Shown here in pieces: positions 9,744 to 18,799 of a DNA stretch of 64,000 bases. The notes beneath the pieces were generated by a model that saw only the letters and a list, made by a program, of their open reading frames with translations, had not been told where the DNA came from and ran no database searches. The number at the start of each line of letters is the position of its first letter. Position 1 is the stretch's first letter. Both the position numbers and the translations under genes were made by a program. The stretch covers positions 6,019,900 through 6,083,899 of the forward strand of contig OX243822.1 of NCBI GenBank assembly GCA_945859605.1, given 5' to 3'. This stretch comes from Lumbricus rubellus. Taxonomy: Eukaryota > Annelida > Clitellata > Crassiclitellata > Lumbricidae.

Positions 9744-12700
9744 CTACTGGAACCGGACTGGTCGACGAGTGGTGCGTCGAGGTCGACCAGCCCCCGCTTC
9801 GTCGGAGTTTCCGTCGTGCGAATTTCCTTCCGTTCCAGGCGTTCTGTTCCTTGGCTGATCGACAACCGGCATGGCTGCGCCGTCGTCGTCGGGACCATGT
9901 CGATCCCCAGAAGTCGCTCCTTCCGCTGAAAGCGTTCCTTTCCAGCGGTGTCCTGGCCGACCGCTCGAAGAAGCGGTGGCTCCGTTCGCTGCTTCCGCGG
10001 GTGGTCCATCGGTCGTCCCTGCTCCCGTTTCGCTCCATTGTCCCTTCGTCCTCCCGTAACAGTGGCGGAGTTTATCGACGTGCGATACGAAGGGCTTGGA
10101 CTTCAGCGATTTTTGGAGAAGGTAGTTGACGGGACCGCACGCCCGCACAATCCGGAACGGACCCGTGAAGTTCCGTTGAAACTTCGGGCTGCGTCCGACG
10201 AACTTCCGTGGGCTGAAGTAGTAGACCCAGTCACCTTCCTCGAACTTTGCAGGGCGCACTCGCAAGTCGTAGTTGTGCTTGCGTCTCTCGGCGTTCTTCT
10301 TGAGGCTTTGCCGCGCAGTGCCGTACGCCTTCTCGAATTTCTCCGACAGTTCGGCCACGTAGGTGGAATAGGTCAGTCCACTCTCATCGGTTCCTTCCGG
10401 CGGCCCGTAAACAAGGTCCAACGGTGCTCGGTTCTCTTTTCCGAAGATCAGGTAGTTTGGCGAGAAACCCGTTACGTCGTGGATCGAGGCGCGGTAGGCG
10501 GCCGCCACGTATGGTAGATGCTCGTCCCAGTCTCGCTGATTTTCGCTCACCACCTTTCCTAACATGGAGTTGAGCGTGCGGTGGTACCTCTCAATCATAC
10601 CGTTGCTCTGCGGTCGATAGCTTGACGTCCGGACCTTGTCCACCTCCAGGAGCCGACACATTTCTTGGAACACATGTCCTTCGAAGTTCCTCCCTTGGTC
10701 CGTCAGAATCTGGAGCGGTGCCCCATAACGGACGACGATCGTCTCCACTAACGCCTTGGCCACCGTGGTTGCCTCCTGATTGGCCATCGGAACGGCTTCG
10801 GCGAACTTTGAGAAGTTGTCCATCATGGTCAGAATGTAGACGTTCCCCTTCTTGCTTCTCGGATGCGGGCCCGTAACGTCCACGCTCAATCGCTCCCACG
10901 GCTCTCCACAGGTCACGGGCTGCAGAGGACCTTGTCTTTGCAGCGCGCCCCGTCGGTACCGGCAACATCCGTCGCAGTGTCGACAGAACCTCTTTACGTC
11001 TCCGGACCATCCGACCCAATAGGCTCTTCTGCGAACCTGCCATCGAGTACGACGAATGCCTAGATGTCCACCGGTCACGCCAGTATGCGCCAGCCTCAAG
11101 TAGTCTTCTCGAAGGTCCTTCGGCACGAGTACTTGTTCCAGTTCGTCTGGCGTCCGTCGGTAGATCACATCGTCCTTCAGGTACAACGCGTCCCGCTGGT
11201 GCCAATAGACCTTAACGGCCTCTCCCTCCTGCAGAATTTCCTGCAGACTCGGCATCCCTTCGCTCAGCCAGGATCTCACCAGGCTTAAGACGGAGTCTTC
11301 TTTCTGCGATCTCACTATGTCGGTCGTACTGTCGCTTCCTGTCGTCACTTCCGTTACCTCCCGCACGAAGTGGTCCGTAGCATCAGCTTCCTCCCAATGA
11401 CACTGTCGGCACGGCTTTCTGGACAAAGCATCGGCGTTTCCGTGCTTGCGTCCAGGACGATGCAGTATTTCGAAGTCAAACTCGGCCAACTTCTCCAACC
11501 ATCGTCCTTGTTGCCCGATCGGGTCAGGAGTGTGCTGTAACCATCGCAGCGCAGCATGGTCCGTTCTGAGGGTAAACCGCCTACCCAGCAGGTACTGACG
11601 AAAGACTTGGGTGAAGTTCACCACGGCCAGCAATTCCTTTCGGGTAACGCAGTAATTGCGCTCGGCCGCAGAAAACAACCGACTACCATATGCAATCACC
11701 CGTTCTTCGCCGTCGATATTCTGGGAAAGTACCCCACCAATTCCGACGTCAGAGGCATCGCAGTCCAGAGTGTAAGCGGCATCATCCACTGGTAAGCTGA
11801 GTACAGGAGCCATAGTCAATGCGTCCTTCAAGCGGTCGAAAGCTTCCTGGCATTCATCTCCCCACAGGAACGGTTGGTCCTTCCTCGTCAAAGCAAACAA
11901 AGGAGCGGCGACCAAAGAGAAACCCCGAATGAACTTACGGTAATAGGAGCACAATCCTACAAAAGCCCGTACCTCCTTTAAGCATCTGGGCGTAAGCCAC
12001 TCGGTTACTGCCTGTACTTTGGATGGATCAACAGATATCCCGTCCGCAGTCACAATATGTCCAAGAAAGGATACCGTGCGTCGGAACAGATGGCATTTGC
12101 TAGGCTTCAATTTCAAATTAGCATCTTTAAGCCTCGCAAAAACTTGACCCAATCTGTCCAAGTGCTGTTCCGCAGTACTGCTAAAGATGATGACATCGTC
12201 CAAGTACACAAGACATAATTCAAAGTTCAACCCAGAGAAAACGATATCCATAAGCCGCTGGAAGGTAGCCGGGGCGTTACATAAGCCGAAAGGCATGACC
12301 CGCCACCGAAAAGTCCCTCGCCGAGTGATGAAAGCAGTCTTATCGGAGTCACCTGGGTTCATCATGACCTGATGGTACCCGCTGCGCAAATCCAGAGTAC
12401 TGAACCACCCAGCGCCCGACAAAGCATCAAGACAAGCATCAATTCTAGGAAGAGGATAAGAATCCTTCCGAGTCTGGTTGTTCAGTTTCCGGTAGTCAAT
12501 ACAAAATCTCAGGGAACCGTCTTTTTTCTTAGCGAGGACCACGTTTGCTGCCCACTCGCTAACAGCTGGTTCAACCACCCCAGTAGCCAACATCTGGTCC
12601 AGTTGTGCGTCAATAGCAGCCTGATACGGAAGCGGTTGTCTACGCAAAGATTGTCTCACCGGACGAGAGTCTCCAGTATCGATTCTATGCTGAGAAATCA

Positions 12701-14708
12701 TAGTCCTACCCAAGTCATGGTCAGTGGTCGAGAAAATACTTTCATATTCGACCAATAAGTCCTTCAGTCGCTCCTTCACATCAGACGGGACGTCCTCAGA
12801 GATTTCGTCCATTAGTTTCCCGATCAAAGAGTTGTCGTCGGCAGTACCCGTCTGTCTCTCATTGTCTTCCTCAACCTTTACGGGGTGCAAGTCGCCCAAC
12901 ATTTGGTTAGCCGTCAACAGGGCAGGCTGTTCATTCAAATTCACCACACGAATACAAGCATCATCAGCATCATCACCCAACACAACTCTGGCTACATGCA
13001 ATCCAGGCTGGATTTCTTTAGACTCAGTCATCCAGGCTTGTGCGGAGGTCGTCAAATCACGATACTGAGTTTTACACGGAATATCACACTGGGAACGAGG
13101 AAGGACAGTTGTTTCCTCGGCAACCATAACCCTGCGACACCAAAGCGATCCATTGCCCTTAACCAAAGGAATGCGGCGTCGACCAATAAACAATGCACCC
13201 TGTCCAAAACCCAAGCGACAACGATGCTGCCTCAACCAATCCATGCCAAGCATTGGTTCACCAATTTGATCAGAGACAAGAAAACTAGTGTCGATAGAGA
13301 ACCCTCTAGAAATCTTAATCGGAACATCAAGCTGACCCAAGACTCTAATCTGCGTTCCATTAGCTGCCAAAAGGATGCGCGTGCTAGGCTGGAGCGTCAA
13401 ACCATCAACATCAGCAGAGGGAACTAGGCTTACCTCCGACCCAGTGTCCACTAGGCAAGTTCTTTGTTGTCCGTTGATCGTTCCACGGATGTAGATCGCG
13501 TTGTTTGTCACACCCGATGCTCGGTCTCTCGTTGTATGGTTCGTGACGGTTGTTCCGTTCTGTTCAGACGTCGGTGGGTCCGAGGTGCGTGCGTCGTCAC
13601 TTCGGTTGGAGAATTGTTGGCGCTGGCGACACCGGCGAGCCACGTGGCCCACCTGTCCACAGTTGAAGCAGGTTATCCCGCGTCCGGGACCACCTGAAGC
13701 GTTTCCTCGAGGCGGAGACGGAGGAGTAGGAATGGTAGACGGAACCGTCCGTGGAGCAGCAGTTGGTTCAGCGCCGAAACTCGTCTGATGCGAGCTTCGG
13801 AGTTCGTCCAGCTGTCGGCAGATCCTCCCTTCCATGTCCTGTTGCCACTTGCGTTGCGAAGCGAAGAAGCTGTCCAATTGAGACTGGAGCTGTCCACCGG
13901 CGTCGACTTCTTGAGACCCTCGCACTCGGTTGGCAGGTCTCCGACGATCTTCCATGTCCGACGTCTGTTGATACGCGGACAGGCGTAGAGCTGTTCGATA
14001 CGCCTCGTCGATGGTTTTCGGATCTCGTTCTCTCACCTTGAGAGACAGCTCCCGGTCGCGGATCGCTTCAAGGAAAGCGTCCTTCGCAAGAATTTCCGTC
14101 GTTTCGTTGGACGGGACCGGGTAGGCAAGGACGACGAGTCTCCGGATGTCGTGCAGCAAGTCGCCGAGAGTTTCGTCAGCTCGCTGTCGGCGATAATAGA
14201 GTTGAGCGCGGAAGGTCTCAGCTTGACCCTCCGACCCATACCGTTGGCGTAGTCTCTCGACGAGCTGTTCATACGTGACCTCGGTGCTGGCTCCGAAGTC
14301 CCACAGCAGCTGCGTTGCCGCCTTTTCCAAGGAGCAGCGGAGGAAGTCGACTTTATCGGCTGCAGTCCATCGGTTGTGTCTTGCGCAGACGTCGAATTGT
14401 GCCAGGAATGACTCGAGGGATCCCGTTCCGTCGAATTTTCCGGGCTTCATAGGGCTCTTCTTTTCACCGACCATGCGACCGACGTTTTCCAGGACTTTTG
14501 ATTCCAGTCTGCTCGCGTCCCTTTCCGAAATCAGCACGGTTTTTCGGTCCTTCTTCGGTGCGTCCTCGAAGTCGATTTTCTCGAGGAATCGGCTGGACTC
14601 GACCTCGTAATCGACCAAGAGATCCCTTCCTCGTCCAGCGGCGGTTGTAGAAGTCGTTGGGAAGCCAGCGGCGTATCCATCCATGTCTCCGATCAGAGGA
14701 CTCCACAT
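9744..14708 (-). CDS. gag-pol: Gypsy Gag-Pol polyprotein
   Basis: A single 1,654-residue frame. The Gag-like part (about 80-270) has the retrotransposon-Gag helical region. A CCHC zinc knuckle CFNCGQVGHVARRC lies near 345. The aspartic protease motif LVDTGSEVSLV is near 420. Reverse transcriptase has the SYPLPRID, LDLRSGYHQ and YLDD motifs (catalytic DD near 837). RNase H (about 985-1,090) has DASDVGIGG, TRKELLA and RTDHAAL. Integrase has an HHCC zinc-binding N-terminus, a DDE core (VDVTGP near 1,276, LTDQGRNF near 1,336, IERYHR near 1,370) and a GPF motif near the C-terminus. No frameshift separates gag from pol. The start ATG is about 105 nt downstream of the primer-binding site. Clade within Ty3/Gypsy cannot be fixed by eye. 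Confidence 0.97.
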   Translation of the reverse strand: MWSPLIGDMDGYAAGFPTTSTTAAGRGRDLLVDYEVESSRFLEKIDFEDAPKKDRKTVLISERDASRLESKVLENVGRMVGEKKSPMKPGKFDGTGSLESFLAQFDVCARHNRWTAADKVDFLRCSLEKAATQLLWDFGASTEVTYEQLVERLRQRYGSEGQAETFRAQLYYRRQRADETLGDLLHDIRRLVVLAYPVPSNETTEILAKDAFLEAIRDRELSLKVRERDPKTIDEAYRTALRLSAYQQTSDMEDRRRPANRVRGSQEVDAGGQLQSQLDSFFASQRKWQQDMEGRICRQLDELRSSHQTSFGAEPTAAPRTVPSTIPTPPSPPRGNASGGPGRGITCFNCGQVGHVARRCRQRQQFSNRSDDARTSDPPTSEQNGTTVTNHTTRDRASGVTNNAIYIRGTINGQQRTCLVDTGSEVSLVPSADVDGLTLQPSTRILLAANGTQIRVLGQLDVPIKISRGFSIDTSFLVSDQIGEPMLGMDWLRQHRCRLGFGQGALFIGRRRIPLVKGNGSLWCRRVMVAEETTVLPRSQCDIPCKTQYRDLTTSAQAWMTESKEIQPGLHVARVVLGDDADDACIRVVNLNEQPALLTANQMLGDLHPVKVEEDNERQTGTADDNSLIGKLMDEISEDVPSDVKERLKDLLVEYESIFSTTDHDLGRTMISQHRIDTGDSRPVRQSLRRQPLPYQAAIDAQLDQMLATGVVEPAVSEWAANVVLAKKKDGSLRFCIDYRKLNNQTRKDSYPLPRIDACLDALSGAGWFSTLDLRSGYHQVMMNPGDSDKTAFITRRGTFRWRVMPFGLCNAPATFQRLMDIVFSGLNFELCLVYLDDVIIFSSTAEQHLDRLGQVFARLKDANLKLKPSKCHLFRRTVSFLGHIVTADGISVDPSKVQAVTEWLTPRCLKEVRAFVGLCSYYRKFIRGFSLVAAPLFALTRKDQPFLWGDECQEAFDRLKDALTMAPVLSLPVDDAAYTLDCDASDVGIGGVLSQNIDGEERVIAYGSRLFSAAERNYCVTRKELLAVVNFTQVFRQYLLGRRFTLRTDHAALRWLQHTPDPIGQQGRWLEKLAEFDFEILHRPGRKHGNADALSRKPCRQCHWEEADATDHFVREVTEVTTGSDSTTDIVRSQKEDSVLSLVRSWLSEGMPSLQEILQEGEAVKVYWHQRDALYLKDDVIYRRTPDELEQVLVPKDLREDYLRLAHTGVTGGHLGIRRTRWQVRRRAYWVGWSGDVKRFCRHCDGCCRYRRGALQRQGPLQPVTCGEPWERLSVDVTGPHPRSKKGNVYILTMMDNFSKFAEAVPMANQEATTVAKALVETIVVRYGAPLQILTDQGRNFEGHVFQEMCRLLEVDKVRTSSYRPQSNGMIERYHRTLNSMLGKVVSENQRDWDEHLPYVAAAYRASIHDVTGFSPNYLIFGKENRAPLDLVYGPPEGTDESGLTYSTYVAELSEKFEKAYGTARQSLKKNAERRKHNYDLRVRPAKFEEGDWVYYFSPRKFVGRSPKFQRNFTGPFRIVRACGPVNYLLQKSLKSKPFVSHVDKLRHCYGRTKGQWSETGAGTTDGPPAEAANGATASSSGRPGHRWKGTLSAEGATSGDRHGPDDDGAAMPVVDQPRNRTPGTEGNSHDGNSDEAGAGRPRRTTRRPVRFQ

Positions 14709-14813
14709 TGTCGTCGTTCCGTCGAAATTCTCACCAGTTCGTAGAAGTGCAGCGAATCTTTCAAAACCACTTCCGCGGAATCAGCTTGAAGCGGTGCAGA
14801 GTTTTTCCAGTCA

Positions 14814-14831
14814 CCCCACTTCGCGGGACCA
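14814..14831 (-). other. Gypsy primer-binding site
   Basis: On the minus strand TGGTCCCGCGAAGTGGGG begins 3 nt inside the 5' LTR edge. It starts with TGG, the complement of a tRNA CCA end, and the preceding bases pair as a tRNA acceptor/T-arm 3' end would. I cannot name the primer tRNA from memory. Confidence 0.7.
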
Positions 14832-14834
14832 GTT

Positions 14835-16189
14835 TGTAGCGGACCAGGGGTTGGGCGAAAACACCAGGAGCCGAGTACCAACCCCAGTCGTCAAGGTACC
14901 CTCAGTCAGTCCGCGCAGTACGGCCTTGGCTGTAGACCAAGGACTAGCCGGCTAGGCTTAAACACGTTTATTGAAGAAACCACGAAGATCATGTGGAGTT
15001 CACAGCACAAGTAATTTATTGCGTCACAATCGCTATAGCACTTCGAGAACGAACTGTTTGTGTCAATTTCTACAACGCTGGAATCAGAGTTCGTGCGCCG
15101 ATGCAACAGTTTATGTAGCGCCAGCTTCCGTGCGTCGATGCAGCAGTTTGTGTAGCGCCAGCTTCCGTGCGTCGATGCAGCAGTTTATGTAGCGCCAGCT
15201 TCCGTGCGTCGATGCAGCAGTTTATGTAGCGCCAGCTTCGAATCGTCGAGGCTAGGAGTAGATTCGTCGCGGATACGCTAGGAGTCGAACCGTCGTTGCA
15301 GGTCCCAGTGACTTCCGTAGCGCCAGGAGTAGAATGCGAAGCGTTCAGGAATCGAACCGGCGTCGTCAAGCACGGCAGGCAGCAGATCCGCGGTGGTCAG
15401 GAATCGAACCGGCGTCGTCAAGCACGACGAACCGTCGTCTCTGCCTCTGCAGCACCCGGAGTAGAACCGTCGTCGTAGCAGCTTCGTCCGTCAGCTAGGT
15501 TGCGGTAGTCGGAAACCGCAACCCCAGTCCCGTGAAGGAATACCCGAAGAGGCCGAGTTCAAAGCTCAAGGCTCAGGTTCAGGTTTTACTCCCTTCACAA
15601 TAGTATCACTCAACAAACGTTTTACCGTCCGTCAAGCCAGATCATTTAGCCTGACTACTACGCGGTTTAGGCGTTCTTCACCAGGCCATTCGTCTGCACT
15701 GAGCAAGAGCAGCAAGCTTCCTTATATACACTATCAGCGCAGGCTGGGCAGAGGTTAAGCCAGCCGGCTGGGCTAGAGAGGCGGAGCCTGAGCCGGCTGG
15801 GCTAAAGAGGCGGAGCCTGAGCCGGCTGAGCTAAACCGGCTAGGCTAGAGAGGCGGAGCCCGAGCCGGCTGGGCTAGAGAGGCGGAGTCTGAGCCGGCTG
15901 GGCTAAAGAGGCGGAGCCTGAGCCGGCTGAGCTAAAGAGGCGGAGCCTGAGCCGGCTGAGCTAAACCGGCTAGGCTAGAGAGGCGGAGCCCGAGCCGGCT
16001 GGGCTAGAGAGGCGGAGCCCGAGCCGGCTGGGCCAAAGAGGCGGAGTCTGAGCCGGCCAGGCCAGCAGGCTGAGCCGGCCAAGCCAGCAGCAAGCAGCAG
16101 CAGCAAGCAGCAGCAGCAAATAATAGCGGCAAATAATGGGGGCAAGCAATAATGAGGGCAAGCCATCCCTCAGTGCAAAAATCTTAACA
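14835..16189 (-). repeat. Gypsy 5' LTR
   Basis: 1,355 bp, equal in length to the 3' LTR and apparently identical. Promoter pair at 15,697-15,728 and AATAAA (minus) at 14,967-14,972. The 37-bp array is at 15,103-15,250 and the GC-rich array at 15,758-16,058. The right edge CTTAACA is followed by the ATAT target duplication. Confidence 0.95.
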
Positions 16190-16387
16190 ATATCAAAATT
16201 ATATATCATGAAAATACTAAAGTATAGGCCTACAGATTATAAATATTATTATAATAATTATATAGACCGATTCCCACGCATCACAAAACAGTAAATTTTG
16301 ATTGTAACAAGAGTTCTTCAAATAAGAGCTAGACAAATTTTATTGACCAATGTTGTAGGAACCAATTTACCAAACAACTTTGTTTGT

Positions 16388-16605
16388 TTGTATGAGCACT
16401 TGTTATAGCGCCCCTTTAATCTTTCTACTCGTAGGCGCTCCCAACTGCAGCACGGTCACTGCATCGGAGTTTCACGCCGAAATGTTGAGCAATTGCGAGT
16501 GAAGAACTTGCCCAAGGTCCCTACGCGGCGACTTGAGGTGGATTCGAACCTGCAACCCTCCGGCTGCAAGTGACGAAATACCCACCACATCACCGCGCCC
16601 CAGAT
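16388..16605 (-). repeat. tRNA-derived SINE (family 1), near full length
   Basis: On the minus strand: a tRNA-like head with B box GGTTCGAATCC, then GTAGGGACC, AAGTTCTTCACTC, GTGAAACTCCGATGCAGTG, and a 3' tail GGGAGCGCCTACGAG...GGGGCGCTATAACAAGT. The tail resembles that of the LINE fragment at 40,135-40,380. The A-box region is degenerate, so this is not a functional tRNA gene. The rest of the interval from the Gypsy element to gene 1 shows nothing but SINEs. Confidence 0.7.
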
Positions 16606-16774
16606 TATTAGAGATTTTGCTAACTTACTAACGAGAATGCTAGGCAAAGCTGCGAAACATCTTTACCTTGAAACAATTTTTGTTATTTGACTCGGTCTTA
16701 TACAAAAGCACATCACTTTGACATATAGAAGCAAATAATTTGGTGATGTTGTAGAGCAACCGATTCTTCTAATG

Positions 16775-16901
16775 ACCCGGACCACCTTTTGACTACTCTT
16801 ACGGACAACCCTTTTGACTCGACGCAGCGCTCGTGAACAAGCTTGTGCCCCGAGCTTGGCTTTCGAGTAGCTCTTTAATACTTTGGAGATTACGATTACG
16901 A
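16775..16901 (+). repeat. SINE family 2 with 8-bp target duplication
   Basis: A 127-bp insert flanked by TTCTAATG at 16,767-16,774 and 16,902-16,909. It begins ACCCGGACC, carries TTTTGACTCGACGCAGCGCT, and ends in a GATTACGATTACGA tail, typical of retroposed SINEs. It lies just 18 bp before the start codon of gene 1, so it probably forms part of that gene's 5' leader or promoter. Confidence 0.75.
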
Positions 16902-16926
16902 TTCTAATGTGCCTTCAGAAAGAAAA

Positions 16927-18264
16927 ATGGCGGAAACACATAGGAGCCTGCTATATAGCATCGAAAGCACGAGTTTCAAAAATCGACTGGCTGTTTTGGA
17001 AATTTTACTAAATTACGGTGCTCGTGTAAATGCCAAAACAGTGGCCAAAGAAACACCTTTGCATTTGGCGGTGAGGAATAATCACTTAGAAGTTGTACAG
17101 CTATTATTAGAATATAATGCAAGAGTCGATGAGATTAATAGGGACAGAAGGACACCGCTGCACTTGTGTGCTGAGTTTAGTGACTCGAAAATGGCAGAGT
17201 TATTACTGAAGCACTGTGAGCAAAAGACAACTCCAGTCCGCTGCAGAGACTACAAAATCCCAGATTGTTATGCAGCTAAAGTGGCAACACTTCTGTTCAA
17301 ATACTGCAAGCACCACGCGGGTAAACTGCACAACGCGGGTAAACTGCATGACCAGATTGTTAAGGAATTTCGAAATTATCCATTTTGCCTGCCGGGAAGT
17401 GATCTGATCACAAATCCTAGGCTGAAAGATTGCAAACAATTTTGGGTGTGGCTTCGAAGTTCACTGTATAAATACCGCAGCTGTGCTTATGATTTTGACT
17501 CGACTAGTCACGATGCTGACAACATAGAGATGCGTTTGCTAAAGAGGGTAAGGTTACTGATTGTCAACACAACATTTACAAATAATGAGACACCTCTTCA
17601 TCGTGCTGTCGAATCGTTCAGACGTTCGCTGTCTAATGATTTTCAAATGCAGCTTGTTGGTGGAAGAAAGCGTCTGTTCCGTAGAGGCAGAAAGTTGAAA
17701 AAACAATCCGAAATGAAATTACGTGTAACGACAGAAAGTGATAAAATGATGAATAAGTATATCAAAGATCCAGATGCTCAAAGTTTTGACAAGAAAAGTA
17801 CTCGAAGTGACACGTTTAAACAGCAAAACGCAGATGGTGATGAAGCTGTGTATCTGAGAGAGTTGTCTCCAGACTTCAGTATCGATTGTAATCAAGCAAA
17901 AACCAATACAATTATATCAGAGAAGGTCAAATCATATGTAAATGGAAAAGACTTTGAAGGTTACGATGCTCTGTTGAAAGCAGTGGAATTCAATCAGCCT
18001 GATGTTGTAGGGTTACTGCTGAGGAATGGTGCGGTTCCTTGCTCAGTAACTTCAGAAGGTCATACGGCGTTGCATGTAGCAGTAGGCCTAAACTACAATC
18101 GACGTCAGTTAAAATCGTCAAATCCAGTTCCAATGATAGATACTTTGACAGCATCCGGTGAATTCAACGTGAACGCTTTAAATTATAAAACAGAGACGCC
18201 GCTCCATCTGGCTTATCGTAACTGTGGATGTGGACTTACTGGGGTAAATTCGCGGGAGTCTCAA
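16927..18264 (+). CDS. Ankyrin/cGAS-like gene 1, 5' part (split by Polinton)
   Basis: Encodes 446 residues of ankyrin-repeat protein before the Polinton insertion point. Clear repeats include TPLHLAVRNNHLEVVQLLLE, RTPLHLCAEFSDSKMAELLL and GYDALLKAVEFNQPDVVGLL. A lower-similarity, His/Lys-rich segment lies between them. I chose ATG 16,927 (AAAAATGG context) because the first in-frame codon of the longer frame, at 16,909, is GTG inside a SINE target duplication. The protein is collinear with residues about 5-435 of gene 2 (47,780-51,721). The coding sequence reaches exactly the codon boundary at 18,264; beyond it the frame runs 28 codons into the Polinton terminal repeat and stops at 18,348. 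The remainder of the gene resumes at 34,425. No intron is evident. Unless the element is removed, only a truncated ankyrin protein can be made. Confidence 0.9.
18259..18264. repeat. Polinton target-site duplication, left (TCTCAA)
   Basis: TCTCAA precedes the terminal repeat at 18,265 and recurs immediately after the other terminal repeat at 34,419-34,424. A 6-bp duplication is the hallmark of Polinton/Maverick integration. In gene 1 it encodes Ser-Gln. Confidence 0.97.
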
Positions 18265-18746
18265 AGTAGAACAGGATGTAGCACTTTGACTCATTCGACC
18301 AGTACAGCCTTACTTTTTCAAATTCATGGAATATCCAGCTCGGTATAAAGACAAGATATTCCAATAAAAATGGTTTACCCGAATAAAACTAAAACTGAAT
18401 TACAAAAAATCGCCAGGCAGCTCGGCTTGGTTGGAAATACAACAAGACTGCGGAGATCGGAGTTGATTGTTGTAATTGACTCCCACAACCGCGAATGCTG
18501 CTACGATGAATGCCCATGCAAGTATCCACGTCCGGATCGTCAACAAGGGCCAGGCACGATTACCGTCGTTCGTCGTCGGCGCAATGGCAACTCACCCCCG
18601 TGTGATGTTAGTTTGATCGACAACGAGATCATCGTCGTTAGTTGTCAATGCAATGGCAACTCATGCCTGTGTGATGCGAGGGTGTGAGTTGCACGGGATT
18701 ACAATATCGCAAACGATTTTACACCGTTGGTTTATAATCGTCTTTG
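18265..18746 (+). repeat. Polinton left terminal inverted repeat
   Basis: 482 bp, matching the reverse complement of 33,937-34,418. The outer roughly 155 bp are identical on reading. I count around 20 mismatches in the rest, mostly clustered in the embedded ORF and just after it. Similarity ends abruptly at 18,746/33,937. Confidence 0.95.
18370..18687 (+). CDS. TIR-embedded SAP-like/Cys-rich protein, left copy
   Basis: 105 codons entirely inside the terminal repeat; a near-identical copy lies in the other repeat (33,996-34,313, minus). The first 40 residues resemble a SAP/Rho-N-type DNA-binding helix pair (KTELQKIARQLGL, RLRRSELIVVI). They are followed by a Cys-rich stretch (ECCYDECPCKYP), an Arg run and two NGNS-x2-CD motifs. 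The start ATG is in the AAAAATGG context used by other genes of the element. Just upstream, 18,326-18,367 is a 13-codon leader resembling the first residues of the polymerase ORF at 18,800. I know no established function for this protein. Mismatches between the two copies alter only a handful of residues and keep both frames open. Confidence 0.6.
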   Translation: MVYPNKTKTELQKIARQLGLVGNTTRLRRSELIVVIDSHNRECCYDECPCKYPRPDRQQGPGTITVVRRRRNGNSPPCDVSLIDNEIIVVSCQCNGNSCLCDARV

Positions 18747-18799
18747 GATCAATCGAATATTATTATTTTTTTTCTCCGGCGTATAGAAAATAACTGAAA

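Larger units (their letters stand above)
6123..16189 (-). mobile_element. Complete Ty3/Gypsy LTR retrotransposon
   Basis: A 10,067-bp element on the minus strand. Two LTRs of exactly 1,355 bp (6,123-7,477 and 14,835-16,189) begin TGTAGCGG and end CTTAACA. I see no difference between them on reading, and the short ORFs inside them translate identically, which implies very recent insertion. Inside are a primer-binding site next to the right (5') LTR, a single Gag-Pol ORF, a 2.3-kb non-coding 3' region and a polypurine tract next to the left (3') LTR. There is a 4-bp ATAT target duplication. No env gene is present. All expected autonomous functions are intact, so it may be transpositionally competent. 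It lies about 740 bp upstream of the interrupted ankyrin/cGAS-like gene. Confidence 0.95.

Noticed and set aside
16909..16926. Start of gene 1 at 16,909
   Set aside because: That codon is GTG and lies at the SINE target duplication; the ATG at 16,927 is in good context and matches the family.
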